This document shows positions 8,241 to 17,490 of a stretch of DNA of 48,491 nt, piece after piece. The notes below the pieces were generated by a model. It was not told the origin of the DNA, searched no databases, and worked only from the letters and a program-made list of their open reading frames with translations. Location of the stretch: the NCBI GenBank assembly GCA_030604405.1, contig JAUVVY010000032.1, positions 1 to 48,491 on the forward strand, written 5' to 3'. Every line of letters begins with the position of its first letter. The stretch's first letter is position 1. This stretch comes from a bacterium. Its GTDB lineage: Bacteria > Armatimonadota > Zipacnadia > Zipacnadales > UBA11051. The position numbers and the translations under genes are program-made.

Positions 8241-8366
8241 CTCGCAAGACAAGAACAGAGCATGCCTGAGCCGCAGCAGCACAACTGAGTCTGGGGTTCC
8301 GCTTCTCCGACAGCAAGCGTTAGGCCGAGCCGATCAAGTACCGTAGCACGAGGGTAGGAATTCACA

Positions 8367-8390
8367 ACGAGCGGCAGCAAGGCCGCTCGT
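8367..8390 (+). terminator. Intrinsic-type terminator after the PEP-CTERM gene
   Basis: A perfect 9-bp stem (ACGAGCGGC / GCCGCTCGT) with a 6-nt loop is followed by TTTCATT. It sits between the convergent PEP-CTERM and aldo/keto reductase genes and could serve both. Confidence 0.75.
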
Positions 8391-8412
8391 TTCATTGACG
8401 GTATTGCCTCTC

Positions 8413-9285
8413 TCAGAACTCGGCGATAGACAGACGCACCACACGCTTTTCTTCGGGTATGTTGTCAATGCACTGTTCGGCCTCGGCTGATAGCTCCCAG
8501 TCAAAGATCTCCATGTTCTGCTTCATCCGCTCTTCTGAGCGGGTCTTGGGGATCACAATGATGCCCTTTTGCACCAGCCAACGGAGGCAGACCTGGGCCG
8601 GCGTCTTCTCATATTGCTCCGCGATTGACCCAATCACTTCGTTATGCAGCGCCTCTGTCCGCCCCAGGGGACAATATGCCGTAACCGGAACGCCCTTCTC
8701 TTTGCAGAACTGCAGCAGCTCCTCCTGATACAGCAGAGGGTGGAATTCAACCTGGTTGGTGCAGATCGGCAATTCCGAGATCTCAATTGCCTGCGCCAGC
8801 CGCTCGATGATAAAGTTGCTTACCCCGATGCTGCGGAGCTTGCCGCCGTCGTGCAGTTGCTTCAACGCCCCGAAGGTCTCCTCCATCGGGATATCCGGGT
8901 TGGGCCAGTGGAGCAGGTACATATCGAGATAGTCCAGGTCGAGTTCGTCCAGACTGCGCTCGCAGGTAGCGATCAGAGCATCGTGGCCTAGCTTCTCAGG
9001 GCCGACCTTAGATGTCACAAACAGGCCGGCGCGGTCAAAGTTTGCCAGGCCTTTGCCCACCTCAATATGATTGCCGTATACATCGGCCGTGTCAATGTGA
9101 CTGTAGCCCATCTCAAGAGCTTTGCTGACCGCCAGCGTGCATTCCTCGCCATTCAACGGCCACGTCCCGAGGCCCAGTATCGGCATGTCATAGCCTGATT
9201 TCAGCTTGTATGTGGGAATGTGCAGAGTTGTCACCTCAATCGGTGTTAGCCAGATGGCCTGGTCTCGGCCTGTCGCGGAGAGCAT
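8413..9285 (-). CDS. Aldo/keto reductase
   Basis: This is an NAD(P)H-dependent oxidoreductase of the AKR superfamily acting on carbonyls of sugars or related small molecules. The TIM-barrel signature and tetrad are visible: HIDTADVYGN (Asp65, Tyr70), FVTSKVG (Lys93) and YLLHWPNPD (His126). Cofactor-loop features such as IGVSNF, NQVEFHPLLYQ and VIPKTRSEERMKQN follow. The usual Glu after the YxN motif is His here. The true start is uncertain: the ATG at 9285 has no ribosome site, and a GTG at 9234 would give the more usual N-terminus just before TLHIPTYKLKSG. It is the last gene of a minus-strand operon headed by the alpha/beta hydrolase at 14485, which suggests it works on the same substrate series as the Gfo/Idh/MocA enzymes upstream. 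Confidence 0.92.
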   Translation of the reverse strand: MLSATGRDQAIWLTPIEVTTLHIPTYKLKSGYDMPILGLGTWPLNGEECTLAVSKALEMGYSHIDTADVYGNHIEVGKGLANFDRAGLFVTSKVGPEKLGHDALIATCERSLDELDLDYLDMYLLHWPNPDIPMEETFGALKQLHDGGKLRSIGVSNFIIERLAQAIEISELPICTNQVEFHPLLYQEELLQFCKEKGVPVTAYCPLGRTEALHNEVIGSIAEQYEKTPAQVCLRWLVQKGIIVIPKTRSEERMKQNMEIFDWELSAEAEQCIDNIPEEKRVVRLSIAEF

Positions 9286-9326
9286 CTGTGCGGTCAGCGC
9301 CGCCGCTGATTTCTACAGGCAGCCGC

Positions 9327-10277
9327 TTATTGCCGCACCTCGGCTATTGTCACCTCGCGCCCTTCGGCCAGCGAGAGTTGGCCGGCCTCGAGCACCGCTA
9401 TGACCTCTACTTCTTCCTCGACCGGCACGCTCTCCTCACCGATTTCGAGCAAGTGCATGAACCGCTCCAGCAGGTAATAGTACAGATCGGCAGTATCCGG
9501 CACCACAGACTTCCAGCCTGCGGTGCCATAGACATTGAGCTGGTAGCCGGCGCGCATTTTCTCCGGCTCGCCGACCATCAGCACCAGATCGCGGTCCTGC
9601 TCGAAGCGCACGCGGACGATGTTGCAATCCGGCTTACCCACATTCACACACGACACAGCGCCGCCGCCGAATACGCCGTAGTACATCGAAAGTGCGTGGA
9701 TGCCATAATAGACAAGCTCGTTGCCGCAGATTGTAGTGGCCAGGTGTATCTCGCCCAGCTCGGATACCTCGTCCCTGAGCGCCACGATGTCGGGCGTGAA
9801 GCGCAGCGAGCTTGCCGACATGAAGGGCGTGCCGGTTGCTCTGACCAGGTCCGCAACCTGCCTGGCCTCCCTGCCGGTCATTGCCAGCGGCTTGTCACAG
9901 TACGTTGGGACGCCCTGTTTCAGAGGGTGGATGGCGTATTCGTACTGTGTGCCGGAGCCGTCGTCCACGATGAGCACCGCGTCAACGTCGGCGCAGCATT
10001 CCTCAGGGGTGTCGCAGACTTCAGGAATGTACGCCGCCTCGGCCAATCTCTCGGCCCATTTCTTGTGCGGGTCCCAGACTTTGACGACCTGTGCGCCTTC
10101 GATGCGCTTTGTTGACTTGACAAATGTCCACTCCCACTGGTCGGCCTTCTCTTCATCGAAGCCGTTGAAGGTCGTCGAGAACGCAGTTCCATGGTGCGAT
10201 CCCGGTGTCCGGGGGACCTCTTCACCACGGTACAGCGGCGCATACGTCGCGGCGGAGATCATGCCTAGCTTGATCAT
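9327..10277 (-). CDS. Atypical Gfo/Idh/MocA-family oxidoreductase
   Basis: This is a predicted NAD(P)-dependent sugar-type oxidoreductase of the Gfo/Idh/MocA superfamily. The second half of the Rossmann domain is recognisable (DVDAVLIVDDGSG, then HPLKQGVPTYCDKPLAM), followed by a C-terminal domain with FMSASSLRF and GIHALSMYYGVFGGG. Two features are unusual: the N-terminus has MISAATYAPLYRGEE instead of the glycine-rich GxGxxG loop, followed by an insert of about 35 residues; and the canonical EKP lysine motif is DKP. Cofactor binding may therefore differ or be lost. A GAGGAG site lies 7 nt before the ATG. It is the fourth gene of the operon running down from 14485, 41 nt from the aldo/keto reductase. 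Confidence 0.85.
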   Translation of the reverse strand: MIKLGMISAATYAPLYRGEEVPRTPGSHHGTAFSTTFNGFDEEKADQWEWTFVKSTKRIEGAQVVKVWDPHKKWAERLAEAAYIPEVCDTPEECCADVDAVLIVDDGSGTQYEYAIHPLKQGVPTYCDKPLAMTGREARQVADLVRATGTPFMSASSLRFTPDIVALRDEVSELGEIHLATTICGNELVYYGIHALSMYYGVFGGGAVSCVNVGKPDCNIVRVRFEQDRDLVLMVGEPEKMRAGYQLNVYGTAGWKSVVPDTADLYYYLLERFMHLLEIGEESVPVEEEVEVIAVLEAGQLSLAEGREVTIAEVRQ

Positions 10278-10320
10278 CAGTACACTCCTCGTTTCGGTTC
10301 TCTTGTCGTTCAGCGGCTTC

Positions 10321-11358
10321 CTACTGGGACAGTTCTGACAACTTGACTGGCCGCCCCTCTGCCAGTGACTTCTCTATGGCGAACATGACGCAGTGCGTCT
10401 TGAAAGCCTCCTCAAAGTCAATGATATTGGGCTTGCCCTCCTGCACGCATTCAATGAAGTGATCCACCTGCGGCGGGTACGGATGGTCCAGTACGTCGCC
10501 TGATTCTGCAGAGGTTGTCGGCATCGTCACCCATTCATCCGGGCGCAGGCCCTCAAGCTTCGTGGACCACAGCTTGTCGTTCCACAGCGTCCCGTCGCTG
10601 CCTATCAGCTTTATGTTCAACACATATGGCTGGCGACAGTCAATGCAGGAGGTGCACTTGCCGGTGCTGCCGTCAGCGAACTTGAGAATGGCTGTAGAGG
10701 TGGGATCGTATTCGTAAGCCTGCATTGCCGGGTCAGACGACTTGGTGGAATAGGCGAAGACCTCGACCACTTCCCGGTCGGCAAAGGCCATCATCGCGTC
10801 GAGGGCGTGACAGCCGGCGGTAATCAAGGCGCTTCCGCCCATGTCCTTCTTGATATTCCACTCGTACTGCACATACCAGGGCCCGATGCCGTGATAGTAG
10901 TCCACCTCGAAGTGATGCACGTCACCCAGCAATCCTCCCCTGATGCAGGACTGGATCAGGTGGAAGTGCGGGATGAAGCGCAGTTCGAAATAGACCGTGG
11001 AAATCACGCCCGCCTTGTCGATGGCATCCCGCATCGCCAGCAGGCTCTCATAATCCAGCGCCAGCGGCTTTTCGATCATCAGGTGCTTGCCTGCCTCAGC
11101 GGCGGCGATCGTCTGTGGCGGATGCAGGGGGTGTGGAGTGCAGATGTCCACGACCTCCAGACCCGGATGCTCCAGGAACTCATCGTAGTCGTGATACAGC
11201 GCCGCATCTGAGCCGCACATCTCGAAGATCTCTTCCTTGCTCAGGTCCTTGCTGGAGCAAATAGCCGCCACCTCGCAGTCGGGATTTGCCTTGAATGCCA
11301 GCAGATGCCCACTGGCAGCCCAGCCGATTCCTACGATGCCAATCTGTACCTTGCCCAT
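10321..11358 (-). CDS. Gfo/Idh/MocA-family oxidoreductase
   Basis: A dinucleotide-dependent dehydrogenase of the glucose-fructose oxidoreductase/inositol dehydrogenase type. The N-terminal Rossmann fold begins IGIVGIGWAASGH; DICTPHPLHP and MIEKPLAL (catalytic Lys97) follow; the C-terminal alpha/beta domain has GGSALITAGCHALDAMM, where the His is the usual active-site residue. The length of 345 residues is typical. The start is the second of two close ATGs (11358), since AGGAGG lies 8 nt before it and only 2 nt before the ATG at 11364. It is third in the operon with 43- and 74-nt gaps to its neighbours. The substrate cannot be told from sequence. Confidence 0.93.
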   Translation of the reverse strand: MGKVQIGIVGIGWAASGHLLAFKANPDCEVAAICSSKDLSKEEIFEMCGSDAALYHDYDEFLEHPGLEVVDICTPHPLHPPQTIAAAEAGKHLMIEKPLALDYESLLAMRDAIDKAGVISTVYFELRFIPHFHLIQSCIRGGLLGDVHHFEVDYYHGIGPWYVQYEWNIKKDMGGSALITAGCHALDAMMAFADREVVEVFAYSTKSSDPAMQAYEYDPTSTAILKFADGSTGKCTSCIDCRQPYVLNIKLIGSDGTLWNDKLWSTKLEGLRPDEWVTMPTTSAESGDVLDHPYPPQVDHFIECVQEGKPNIIDFEEAFKTHCVMFAIEKSLAEGRPVKLSELSQ

Positions 11359-11432
11359 TGTCATAACCTCCTGTGTGTTAGCAGCGGGAACCAGCAGATG
11401 GCCCGCCGCTCCAGACTCGCAACCAGTTGCTA

Positions 11433-12458
11433 CTATTCCGCTCCCACAAATGCCTTGAACTGGTCAAGCAAATCGTCCGGCGGATCGAACGGAAAATCCA
11501 CCGGCCGCGCTTCGACTGTGCTCATATAGCCGGCCAGGATCACCAGCCACTCGTCAAGAGATGTCTTGAGATTCGTCGGGCTTGGGTTGCTGTCATCTTC
11601 CAACCAGTCGAACATGGCATTGGTCAGACCGGCCTGGCCCAGCACATCATCCTCGCCATATTCGTACTCGCCCGCCTCGACAGTCCCACCAGGAAGCGAC
11701 CTCTCCCAGCCGAACATGCGCCAGTGTATGAAGCCGTGGGTGCCATACACAGCGATGCGCTTGTGGCCCCAGTTGGGAACATCCTTCACAAACACCGGCG
11801 CGCCCTCACCGGCCTGCAAGGCGCCACGCATCCCATTTCGGAATGTGATGAGGGTTTCGGCGGTGTTCGGGCTGGGATGGGTGCCGTCTATGTCATCATA
11901 GCCCGAGGACGCACCGAAAACGGTCTCCACCTCCGCATAGCCGGCAAATGCGAACATCAGATCAAGCACATGGACGCCCTGGCCCGACATCGGCAGCACC
12001 GCCGAGGCGTCCAGGAACCGCACCTGCCCAATCTGGCCCTCTTCCACGTCTTCCAGGAACGCCACTACCTTCGGATGGTGGCGCAACTGGTGGTTGACGG
12101 CGAATTTGGTCTTCGCGCTCTGCTCCAGTCGGCGCAGGCCCTTGTAGTCATCGGCGCCGACGCATATCGGCTTTTCGACGATGACTCCCGGCACTCCCGC
12201 GTCGGCAAGTTTCGTCATCAGCCCGACGCGCAGGTTGGGCCGCGTGACCATGTGCACCACGTCCGGCTTTTCCTTCTCCAACATCTCATCCAGGTCGGTA
12301 TAGCAACTATCTATGCCCCACTTTTCGCCGTACTCGTTGAGCCGCTCCTCATCGAGATCGCAGCAGGCGACCTTCACCCCGCGCGTAATGTGACTATAGG
12401 CACCCGCATGTCCGTTGGACCGCGGCCCACAGCCCAGGAATGCGCACTTATAGCTCAT
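11433..12458 (-). CDS. Gfo/Idh/MocA-family oxidoreductase
   Basis: This is a sugar-type NAD(P)-dependent oxidoreductase. The N-terminus is a variant Rossmann start, CAFLGCGPRSNGHAGAY, with VACCDLDEERL closing the second strand; HMVTRPNLR and VIVEKPICV (Lys96) carry the family motif, and SGQGVHVLDLMFAF supplies the active-site His region. The GCGPR start and overall layout are shared with the enzyme at 25631-26701, so the two look like paralogues belonging to different operons. An AGGAGA site precedes the ATG. It is the second gene of the operon, 131 nt downstream of the alpha/beta hydrolase. Confidence 0.92.
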   Translation of the reverse strand: MSYKCAFLGCGPRSNGHAGAYSHITRGVKVACCDLDEERLNEYGEKWGIDSCYTDLDEMLEKEKPDVVHMVTRPNLRVGLMTKLADAGVPGVIVEKPICVGADDYKGLRRLEQSAKTKFAVNHQLRHHPKVVAFLEDVEEGQIGQVRFLDASAVLPMSGQGVHVLDLMFAFAGYAEVETVFGASSGYDDIDGTHPSPNTAETLITFRNGMRGALQAGEGAPVFVKDVPNWGHKRIAVYGTHGFIHWRMFGWERSLPGGTVEAGEYEYGEDDVLGQAGLTNAMFDWLEDDSNPSPTNLKTSLDEWLVILAGYMSTVEARPVDFPFDPPDDLLDQFKAFVGAE

Positions 12459-12589
12459 GACCTTCTCCTGTCCATCAGATTCATTGGTGCAGCGTGTGTT
12501 CTAGGCTTCGCCGCTGTCTCGTCGTTTCCCTCTTGCACAAGCAAGTCGCTGGGATACTTGCGGTACACAGTTTGTCGCGATCTGTCTCA

Positions 12590-14485
12590 CTATGCCGGCT
12601 GCCACTCAGCAATGCTCTCGATCACCCGCACCTTGTCGCCCTGACCGAGCCGCTCGTAGGCCTGCTTTGTCCACTCGTAGGCCGACGGCATCTCCCCGAC
12701 AAAAGTAATCGGCCGTGGGAAGGCTAGCGCCAGATTCTGCGGCAGATCGCCGATACGCAGCACGCCCAGGAATTCCGGCGTACTGCCATCGGTGTGCGTC
12801 TCAGGCGGACTCTCCAGCACTATCTCCGTCACGTCCTCGTCCAGGATCGCCGCATAGATCGCCAGCGCCGCCGTATAGCCTTTGCCGTACGCGGCCACGT
12901 CCTTAACAGCCAACAGTTGGCGCAGCAGTGCCAGGCCGGCCAGCAGATCGTGCGTCTGCCGCTCGGGCAGCGTGCAGCCGATTACCTGGCAGCCGCGCTT
13001 GACCGTCCACATTAGCCCCTCCCCTATCTGTGTGGCTCCTGTGGCCCGCACTTCGATTACGGCTCTGCCCAGCCCGGGGCCCACGTGCGGCCGGTCTGTG
13101 CCGCCGCCGCCATACGATGACCGTGCCTCGCCCATTGCGCAGACCAGTGTGCTTACCGCATCTTCACGTCCCTCAGGCAGCGTCAGTCGCGCCCAGCACG
13201 TCACCCCATCGTCGCTATCATACTGGTAGCTGTAAACCGCCCCGTTGCTGGCCCCATCTATACGCGCCTGGCGCACCTGCGGCGAGTAGTGCTCAGATAT
13301 TTGCCGGAACGTCAGGGCCTTCAAGCGGGCGATGGTATCGTGCTGATGCTGCTGCCATTGCGTGGCGTTTGTGACTTCCGGAGCTGCCGCCGGCTCGCCG
13401 ATTATCTCATCTATGCGTTGCATCCGGTCGTTTTCGGGAAGCTTGCCTCCAAACACCAGCAGATTCTCCTCCGGCTCGACGTAGTCAGTGATATCGTCGC
13501 TGACCGGCTCCTTGCTGTCTTTGAGGTGTTTGTCGAACCACGAGAATATCGCCTTGCGCAGTTTAGGCGTATAGCCGTGCGGAGCCAGGTCCTCGACCAA
13601 CTGACAATTATCGGGTACGCCGAGATTCTCGTAAACGCGGTGGATGCGGTGTACGGCTTCGCGGAAGGCATAGGGACGCCACAGCATGTCGTCGGTGCCG
13701 GCTGCCACCAGCAATGGCCGCGGCGCGATCAGGGCGCCGACATCCGGCGTGCACCAGCGGTAGTAGTTGACCCAGAAGGTGCAGTCGCAGTGGCCGTCAA
13801 TCGCCCGGTCACATATAACCTGCTCAACCGTGCCGGTCTGACAGACGGGCACAATGCACTTGACCCGTTCGTCGGCGGCACCCAGGAACCACGACATCGC
13901 CCCGCCGCCGCTGAGGCCTGTCACGCCGAAGCGCTCCGCGTCAACGTCATCGCGTGTGGTCAGATAGTCCAGCGCCCGCATCGCGTTCCATACCTCGGTC
14001 CCGGCCGGCGTGTAGCCGCGACTCATCCAGTCCCACCGGCCCGCACTGCAGGTGCCGTGATGAAACCCCTGCGATTCGCCGAGTTGGATGGGGTCCAGCA
14101 CCAGCGCCACATAACCGTGCTGCCCGAACCAGCGCGGATTGGCCTGGTATGGGACATTGACCTTGCCTTTGGTGTGGCCGCACAGATACAGCACTGCCGG
14201 CAGCGGCTCGGCGATCTCGGCAGGGCGGTAGATGTTCCCGGGCACATACGCTCCTGTCACCGACTGAAAATGCAGCTTCTCCACGACATAGTCATCGCGG
14301 TCCAGGGTTCCCGTCACGGTCGCTTCGAGCGGGGTCCGCTCGGGCAGCGGCCACAGCCCCAGCATCTGAAGCCACTGCTGGCGGCGCTGCTGTAATGTGG
14401 CCTCCCACTGCTGCTTTGTCGGCGGGATCGCCATTGACGTCCTCGCCACCGCTTGGCCTTCTCTACAAAGCCACTCAAATACCAT
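12590..14485 (-). CDS. Large alpha/beta hydrolase (acetyl xylan esterase-like), two-domain
   Basis: This is a predicted carboxylic-ester hydrolase, plausibly a deacetylase of decorated polysaccharide fragments. The N-terminal catalytic domain (about 60-335) has strand PAVLYLCGHTKGK, nucleophile elbow GLSGGGAMSW with Ser192, APRPLLVAAGTDDMLW with Asp265/Asp266, and His303 in DLAPHGY, a complete Ser-Asp-His set of the acetyl xylan esterase/dienelactone hydrolase type. The C-terminal half (about 400-631) reads like a second alpha/beta fold (VSTLVCAMGEARSSYGGGG, VAAYGKGYTAALAIYAAIL) in which the elbow Ser is replaced by GKGYTAA, so it is probably non-catalytic. No signal peptide is evident, so it is probably cytosolic. 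GGAGG lies 9 nt before the ATG. It is the first gene of the five-gene minus operon and divergent from the flavoprotein gene at 14686. Confidence 0.85.
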   Translation of the reverse strand: MVFEWLCREGQAVARTSMAIPPTKQQWEATLQQRRQQWLQMLGLWPLPERTPLEATVTGTLDRDDYVVEKLHFQSVTGAYVPGNIYRPAEIAEPLPAVLYLCGHTKGKVNVPYQANPRWFGQHGYVALVLDPIQLGESQGFHHGTCSAGRWDWMSRGYTPAGTEVWNAMRALDYLTTRDDVDAERFGVTGLSGGGAMSWFLGAADERVKCIVPVCQTGTVEQVICDRAIDGHCDCTFWVNYYRWCTPDVGALIAPRPLLVAAGTDDMLWRPYAFREAVHRIHRVYENLGVPDNCQLVEDLAPHGYTPKLRKAIFSWFDKHLKDSKEPVSDDITDYVEPEENLLVFGGKLPENDRMQRIDEIIGEPAAAPEVTNATQWQQHQHDTIARLKALTFRQISEHYSPQVRQARIDGASNGAVYSYQYDSDDGVTCWARLTLPEGREDAVSTLVCAMGEARSSYGGGGTDRPHVGPGLGRAVIEVRATGATQIGEGLMWTVKRGCQVIGCTLPERQTHDLLAGLALLRQLLAVKDVAAYGKGYTAALAIYAAILDEDVTEIVLESPPETHTDGSTPEFLGVLRIGDLPQNLALAFPRPITFVGEMPSAYEWTKQAYERLGQGDKVRVIESIAEWQPA

Positions 14486-14685
14486 CTACAAGTTCCTCCC
14501 TGTTTGCTCGACTCGCCTCAATCATTCGCTATGTCACGGGGTCTCCCCTTCCGAGACGCATTGTCACCAAACAGATTGTCGCTGTTGATCCATTGACAAA
14601 CGCGCAGGAGATGGACATGCTGATGGCTAAGGTATCTGTAAGAAGGCTGACCTTCAACTGCCTGACCGATATGGACGGAGAAGCG
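14486..14685. other. Divergent intergenic region
   Basis: Two hundred bases separate the hydrolase operon (-) from the iron-sulfur flavoprotein gene (+). TTGACA at 14593-14598 matches a -35 box, but no good -10 lies at the right distance. An open frame crosses this gap into the flavoprotein gene; I treat it as fortuitous. Confidence 0.4.
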
Positions 14686-15306
14686 ATGAGCCTGAAAGTC
14701 TTAGGTATATCGAGCAGTCCCCGGGTTGATGGCAATAGTGACCTCCTGTTGAAGAAAGCGCTGCAGGGAGCATCTGATGCCGGGGCGGACACTGAGTACG
14801 CCAATCTCGCCGATTTTGATTTTGCGCCTTGCCGGGCGTGCGATGCCTGCTGGAAAACGGGCGTTTGCCGCTGGCAGGACGATTATCAGAAGCTATTCAC
14901 GCGGATAGTTGACGCCGACCGCATCATCTTCGCCACACCCGTGCAGTTCATGGCCGTGTGCGCGCAGGGCAAGATCCTGATAGACCGCTGCCAGTGCCTG
15001 TGGGCGCGCAAGTATGTGCTCAAGCAGCCGCTCTGGCCGGATGATGACCGCGACCGTCGCGGCATGGCGATCGCCGTTGGCGGCTCCAGGAGCACCAGGA
15101 TGTTCGATGCCATCCGCATGACGATGCACTACTTCTTTGATGCGCTGCAGATGAAATACTCCTACAACCTGTTCATCAATCAGGTGGATGCAAAAGGCGC
15201 AATTGTGGAACATCCTTCTGCCCTATCGGAGGCGTTGCGACTGGGCGGCGAGCTTGTTTCAGCGCCGCAAGCGCCACCGCAAACAGTGGACGTGGAATTG
15301 TTTTGA
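14686..15306 (+). CDS. Iron-sulfur flavoprotein / NADPH-dependent FMN reductase family protein
   Basis: A flavodoxin-fold redox protein of 206 residues. The FMN phosphate loop is seen at the start (LGISSSPRVDGNSDLLLKKAL), followed by FDFAPCRACDACWKTGVC, a CX2CX2CX4C cluster matching the 4Fe-4S ligand motif of archaeal/bacterial iron-sulfur flavoproteins, and then IIFATPVQFMAVCAQGKILIDRC for the flavin-binding loop. The start is the ATG at 14686 with GGAG 5 nt upstream; upstream in-frame ATGs lack such a site. It is transcribed alone, divergent from the hydrolase operon and convergent with the glycosidase-like gene. Electron partners are unknown. Confidence 0.87.
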   Translation: MSLKVLGISSSPRVDGNSDLLLKKALQGASDAGADTEYANLADFDFAPCRACDACWKTGVCRWQDDYQKLFTRIVDADRIIFATPVQFMAVCAQGKILIDRCQCLWARKYVLKQPLWPDDDRDRRGMAIAVGGSRSTRMFDAIRMTMHYFFDALQMKYSYNLFINQVDAKGAIVEHPSALSEALRLGGELVSAPQAPPQTVDVELF

Positions 15307-15396
15307 GCCTTTTGGAGTATGTACCTGCAGACTTCGAGCACATCTACGCACCTCGTGCTCCCTGCTATTGGCGCAGCCTGTCTGCCTCGGTGACCC

Positions 15397-17388
15397 CTAC
15401 TCAATGGCAATGATATCGTGAATTCCGATCTCTTCCACCTGCGCTTCGACCCAGCCGTCGGCGTAACTCCATTGTAGCTGTCGTCCGCCCGGCTCCAGCG
15501 TAACCCGCTGCGGCTCGTCCCCGACCTGCACTCTGACGATCACCGACCCGCTCCCCGGGACCTCCTCGACGATGTGCAACCGTGGCGTCAAAGTCGGGTT
15601 GACCGCTCGGTTGACCAGGTGTACTGCCAGCAAGCCGTTGCGCCGCCGCAGAGTCACTTCAAGGCTACCAGGGCCGCACACATCTAGCTTGCGACTGATG
15701 TCCAAACTGTCCATGAGGTCCCTGGCAAATTCGCGCAGTCGCGGATGGTGGGTGAGGTAGTAGCTGCGCATGAAGTCCCCGTGAATCGCAACGACCTGGC
15801 CCTGGCCGGTTTTGCGTATGGTCACCGCGGGATACTCGGTCTCATCTTTGCCGGGCTCCTGCTGGTCCAGGACAGCGGCATACCTTTCGGCGTCCACCGT
15901 CCGCACCGGCTGCCACGGCCCGGCCACGGTGGCAGCTTCGCCATCTACTGCGACATGCCAGACTTCGTCTCTTGCCTCACCTGCCGGTTCAACTCCTGTC
16001 AGTTCTGGATGGTCCTCAGCGAGATGGGCTCCGCTGATTAGCACGACCCCGCCGGACTGGGCGTAAGCTTCCAGGCCCGCGGCCATCGCCTGGGAGATTG
16101 GCTCTTGCTCCCCGACGGCCACCAGCGCGTATTCGCCAATCCGCTCCATCATCCGCGTCTCGTCCAGGACGTCCACATGGTACTGGCTCTCGATGAGCAG
16201 ATGCAGTGCGCCCTCGGCACCGTGGCTACTTCCGCCCAGACAGAACGCTTCCTCGCTATGACGCCAAACATGCGGATCGCTGAGCAGCACCGCCGTCTCC
16301 GGCACTGACTCGGTATGCTGCGAGAAGGGCTGTCGCTGGCGGCAGAAGTCGGCGACCTCGGCGAACATATCCTGGTGCCAGCCGGTCAGCCACCCACTGC
16401 GCTGCGGCTGGTTGTACAGGAATACCGTACCGCCGCAGGACATCACCTCTGCGACCTCCTGGCAAAGCCCCTCCACGGTCTTCATTTGCCACGCTGCGTG
16501 CTCATGATCCGAATGGCCTGGGAATGTCCAGGTAAAGGTCCATGCCATCAGGTTCCAGGGCATGCGGTGGCCGTCCATGTAGCGGCCCTCGACCTCGGCC
16601 CGTTCGCAGCCGAACGAGGGGCTGAAATCCCCTGACAGGTAATCAACCGGCGCCGCCACCGGCCCCGGCATCCGCAGCGAGTACATCCAGTTGCTGCACG
16701 CGGCGCAGTTCGGCTTGCGGGCGTGGATTGCCTCGGCGTACTTGCGCACATATTCGACGAACAGGTCCCGGTGAAATGCCCGCCACGTGGGCCAGTTGCG
16801 CTCACCGCGGTCTGTCGGTGCATCTGCGATGCCGGTACGCCGCTCAAATTCAGCCCGGCAGCGCTCACAGTAACAGTCACGCACCGCCCAGCAATCGCCG
16901 TCAACCCAGAACCCATCTACATCATACTCATCAATGATCTCCATCATCTGCGGGATCATTAGCTCGTCAACGTAGGGGCTCAACAGACATGTGTAGCCGG
17001 CCCTGCGCTCGCCATGTTCTCCACCACCCACGCCCTCAGCATCCACTCGCGCCCACTCAGGATGCAATTCCACCGCCCGGTCGTCCCATACGCCCGAGTA
17101 GTGCACCGAAAGCGGAATGCCCATCTCGGCGGTCACATCGCGGTGGATGCGCAACGCGTCGCGCACTATTCCTGGCGATGGCGAGCCGATCTTCGTTGGA
17201 TAGCTGGCATAGCCTGCGTGCCCTTTGCAGTCACACTGCACGAAGTCCGGCCTCACTTTTTCAAGTTGCTCCCGCAGATGCTCGTGCGTAAGCTCCGCAC
17301 CCAATTCGGTGTCATCAGCATTCGCGTGCAAGTCGTAATGCAGCCCGAAGAACACATCTTCCCACCATCTATCAGCCGTTGTCTGCAT
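15397..17388 (-). CDS. GHL6-like putative glycoside hydrolase with beta-galactosidase-type domains
   Basis: This is a predicted TIM-barrel glycosidase related to the hypothetical glycosyl hydrolase 6 / alpha-fucosidase-like group. The barrel (about 1-340) has DVFFGLHYDLHAN, RPDFVQCDCKGHAGY, GIPLSVHYSGVWDD and DVDGFWVDGDCW, where Asp163 sits in the place expected for a catalytic nucleophile. A CYCERC cysteine cluster follows at about 172-177. A Rossmann-like middle domain (about 345-520) resembles the trimerisation domain of family 42 galactosidases, and a beta-sandwich closes the protein. There is no signal peptide, so it is probably cytosolic. The ATG at 17388 has AAAGGG 9 nt upstream; TTG and GTG codons further up are less likely starts. 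The substrate is unknown. Confidence 0.75.
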   Translation of the reverse strand: MQTTADRWWEDVFFGLHYDLHANADDTELGAELTHEHLREQLEKVRPDFVQCDCKGHAGYASYPTKIGSPSPGIVRDALRIHRDVTAEMGIPLSVHYSGVWDDRAVELHPEWARVDAEGVGGGEHGERRAGYTCLLSPYVDELMIPQMMEIIDEYDVDGFWVDGDCWAVRDCYCERCRAEFERRTGIADAPTDRGERNWPTWRAFHRDLFVEYVRKYAEAIHARKPNCAACSNWMYSLRMPGPVAAPVDYLSGDFSPSFGCERAEVEGRYMDGHRMPWNLMAWTFTWTFPGHSDHEHAAWQMKTVEGLCQEVAEVMSCGGTVFLYNQPQRSGWLTGWHQDMFAEVADFCRQRQPFSQHTESVPETAVLLSDPHVWRHSEEAFCLGGSSHGAEGALHLLIESQYHVDVLDETRMMERIGEYALVAVGEQEPISQAMAAGLEAYAQSGGVVLISGAHLAEDHPELTGVEPAGEARDEVWHVAVDGEAATVAGPWQPVRTVDAERYAAVLDQQEPGKDETEYPAVTIRKTGQGQVVAIHGDFMRSYYLTHHPRLREFARDLMDSLDISRKLDVCGPGSLEVTLRRRNGLLAVHLVNRAVNPTLTPRLHIVEEVPGSGSVIVRVQVGDEPQRVTLEPGGRQLQWSYADGWVEAQVEEIGIHDIIAIE

Positions 17389-17490
17389 CCATCTGCACCC
17401 TTTCACGCTCAAGAGATGCTGCCGAATTTGTGTCCTACTAGATTGAACGCCGTTTCGCCATTCCCCTGCCCTGCAGATACAACGCTCTGC

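Noticed and set aside
11427-14395. Several plus-strand frames of 300-400 codons opposite the gfo and hydrolase genes
   Set aside because: The minus-strand genes have clear motifs and ribosome sites, whereas the opposing frames are rich in Arg, Pro and His with no domain pattern.
14395-14685. N-terminal extension of the iron-sulfur flavoprotein
   Set aside because: The upstream frame overlaps the divergent hydrolase gene and lacks ribosome sites; the ATG at 14686 has one and starts the flavodoxin fold correctly.
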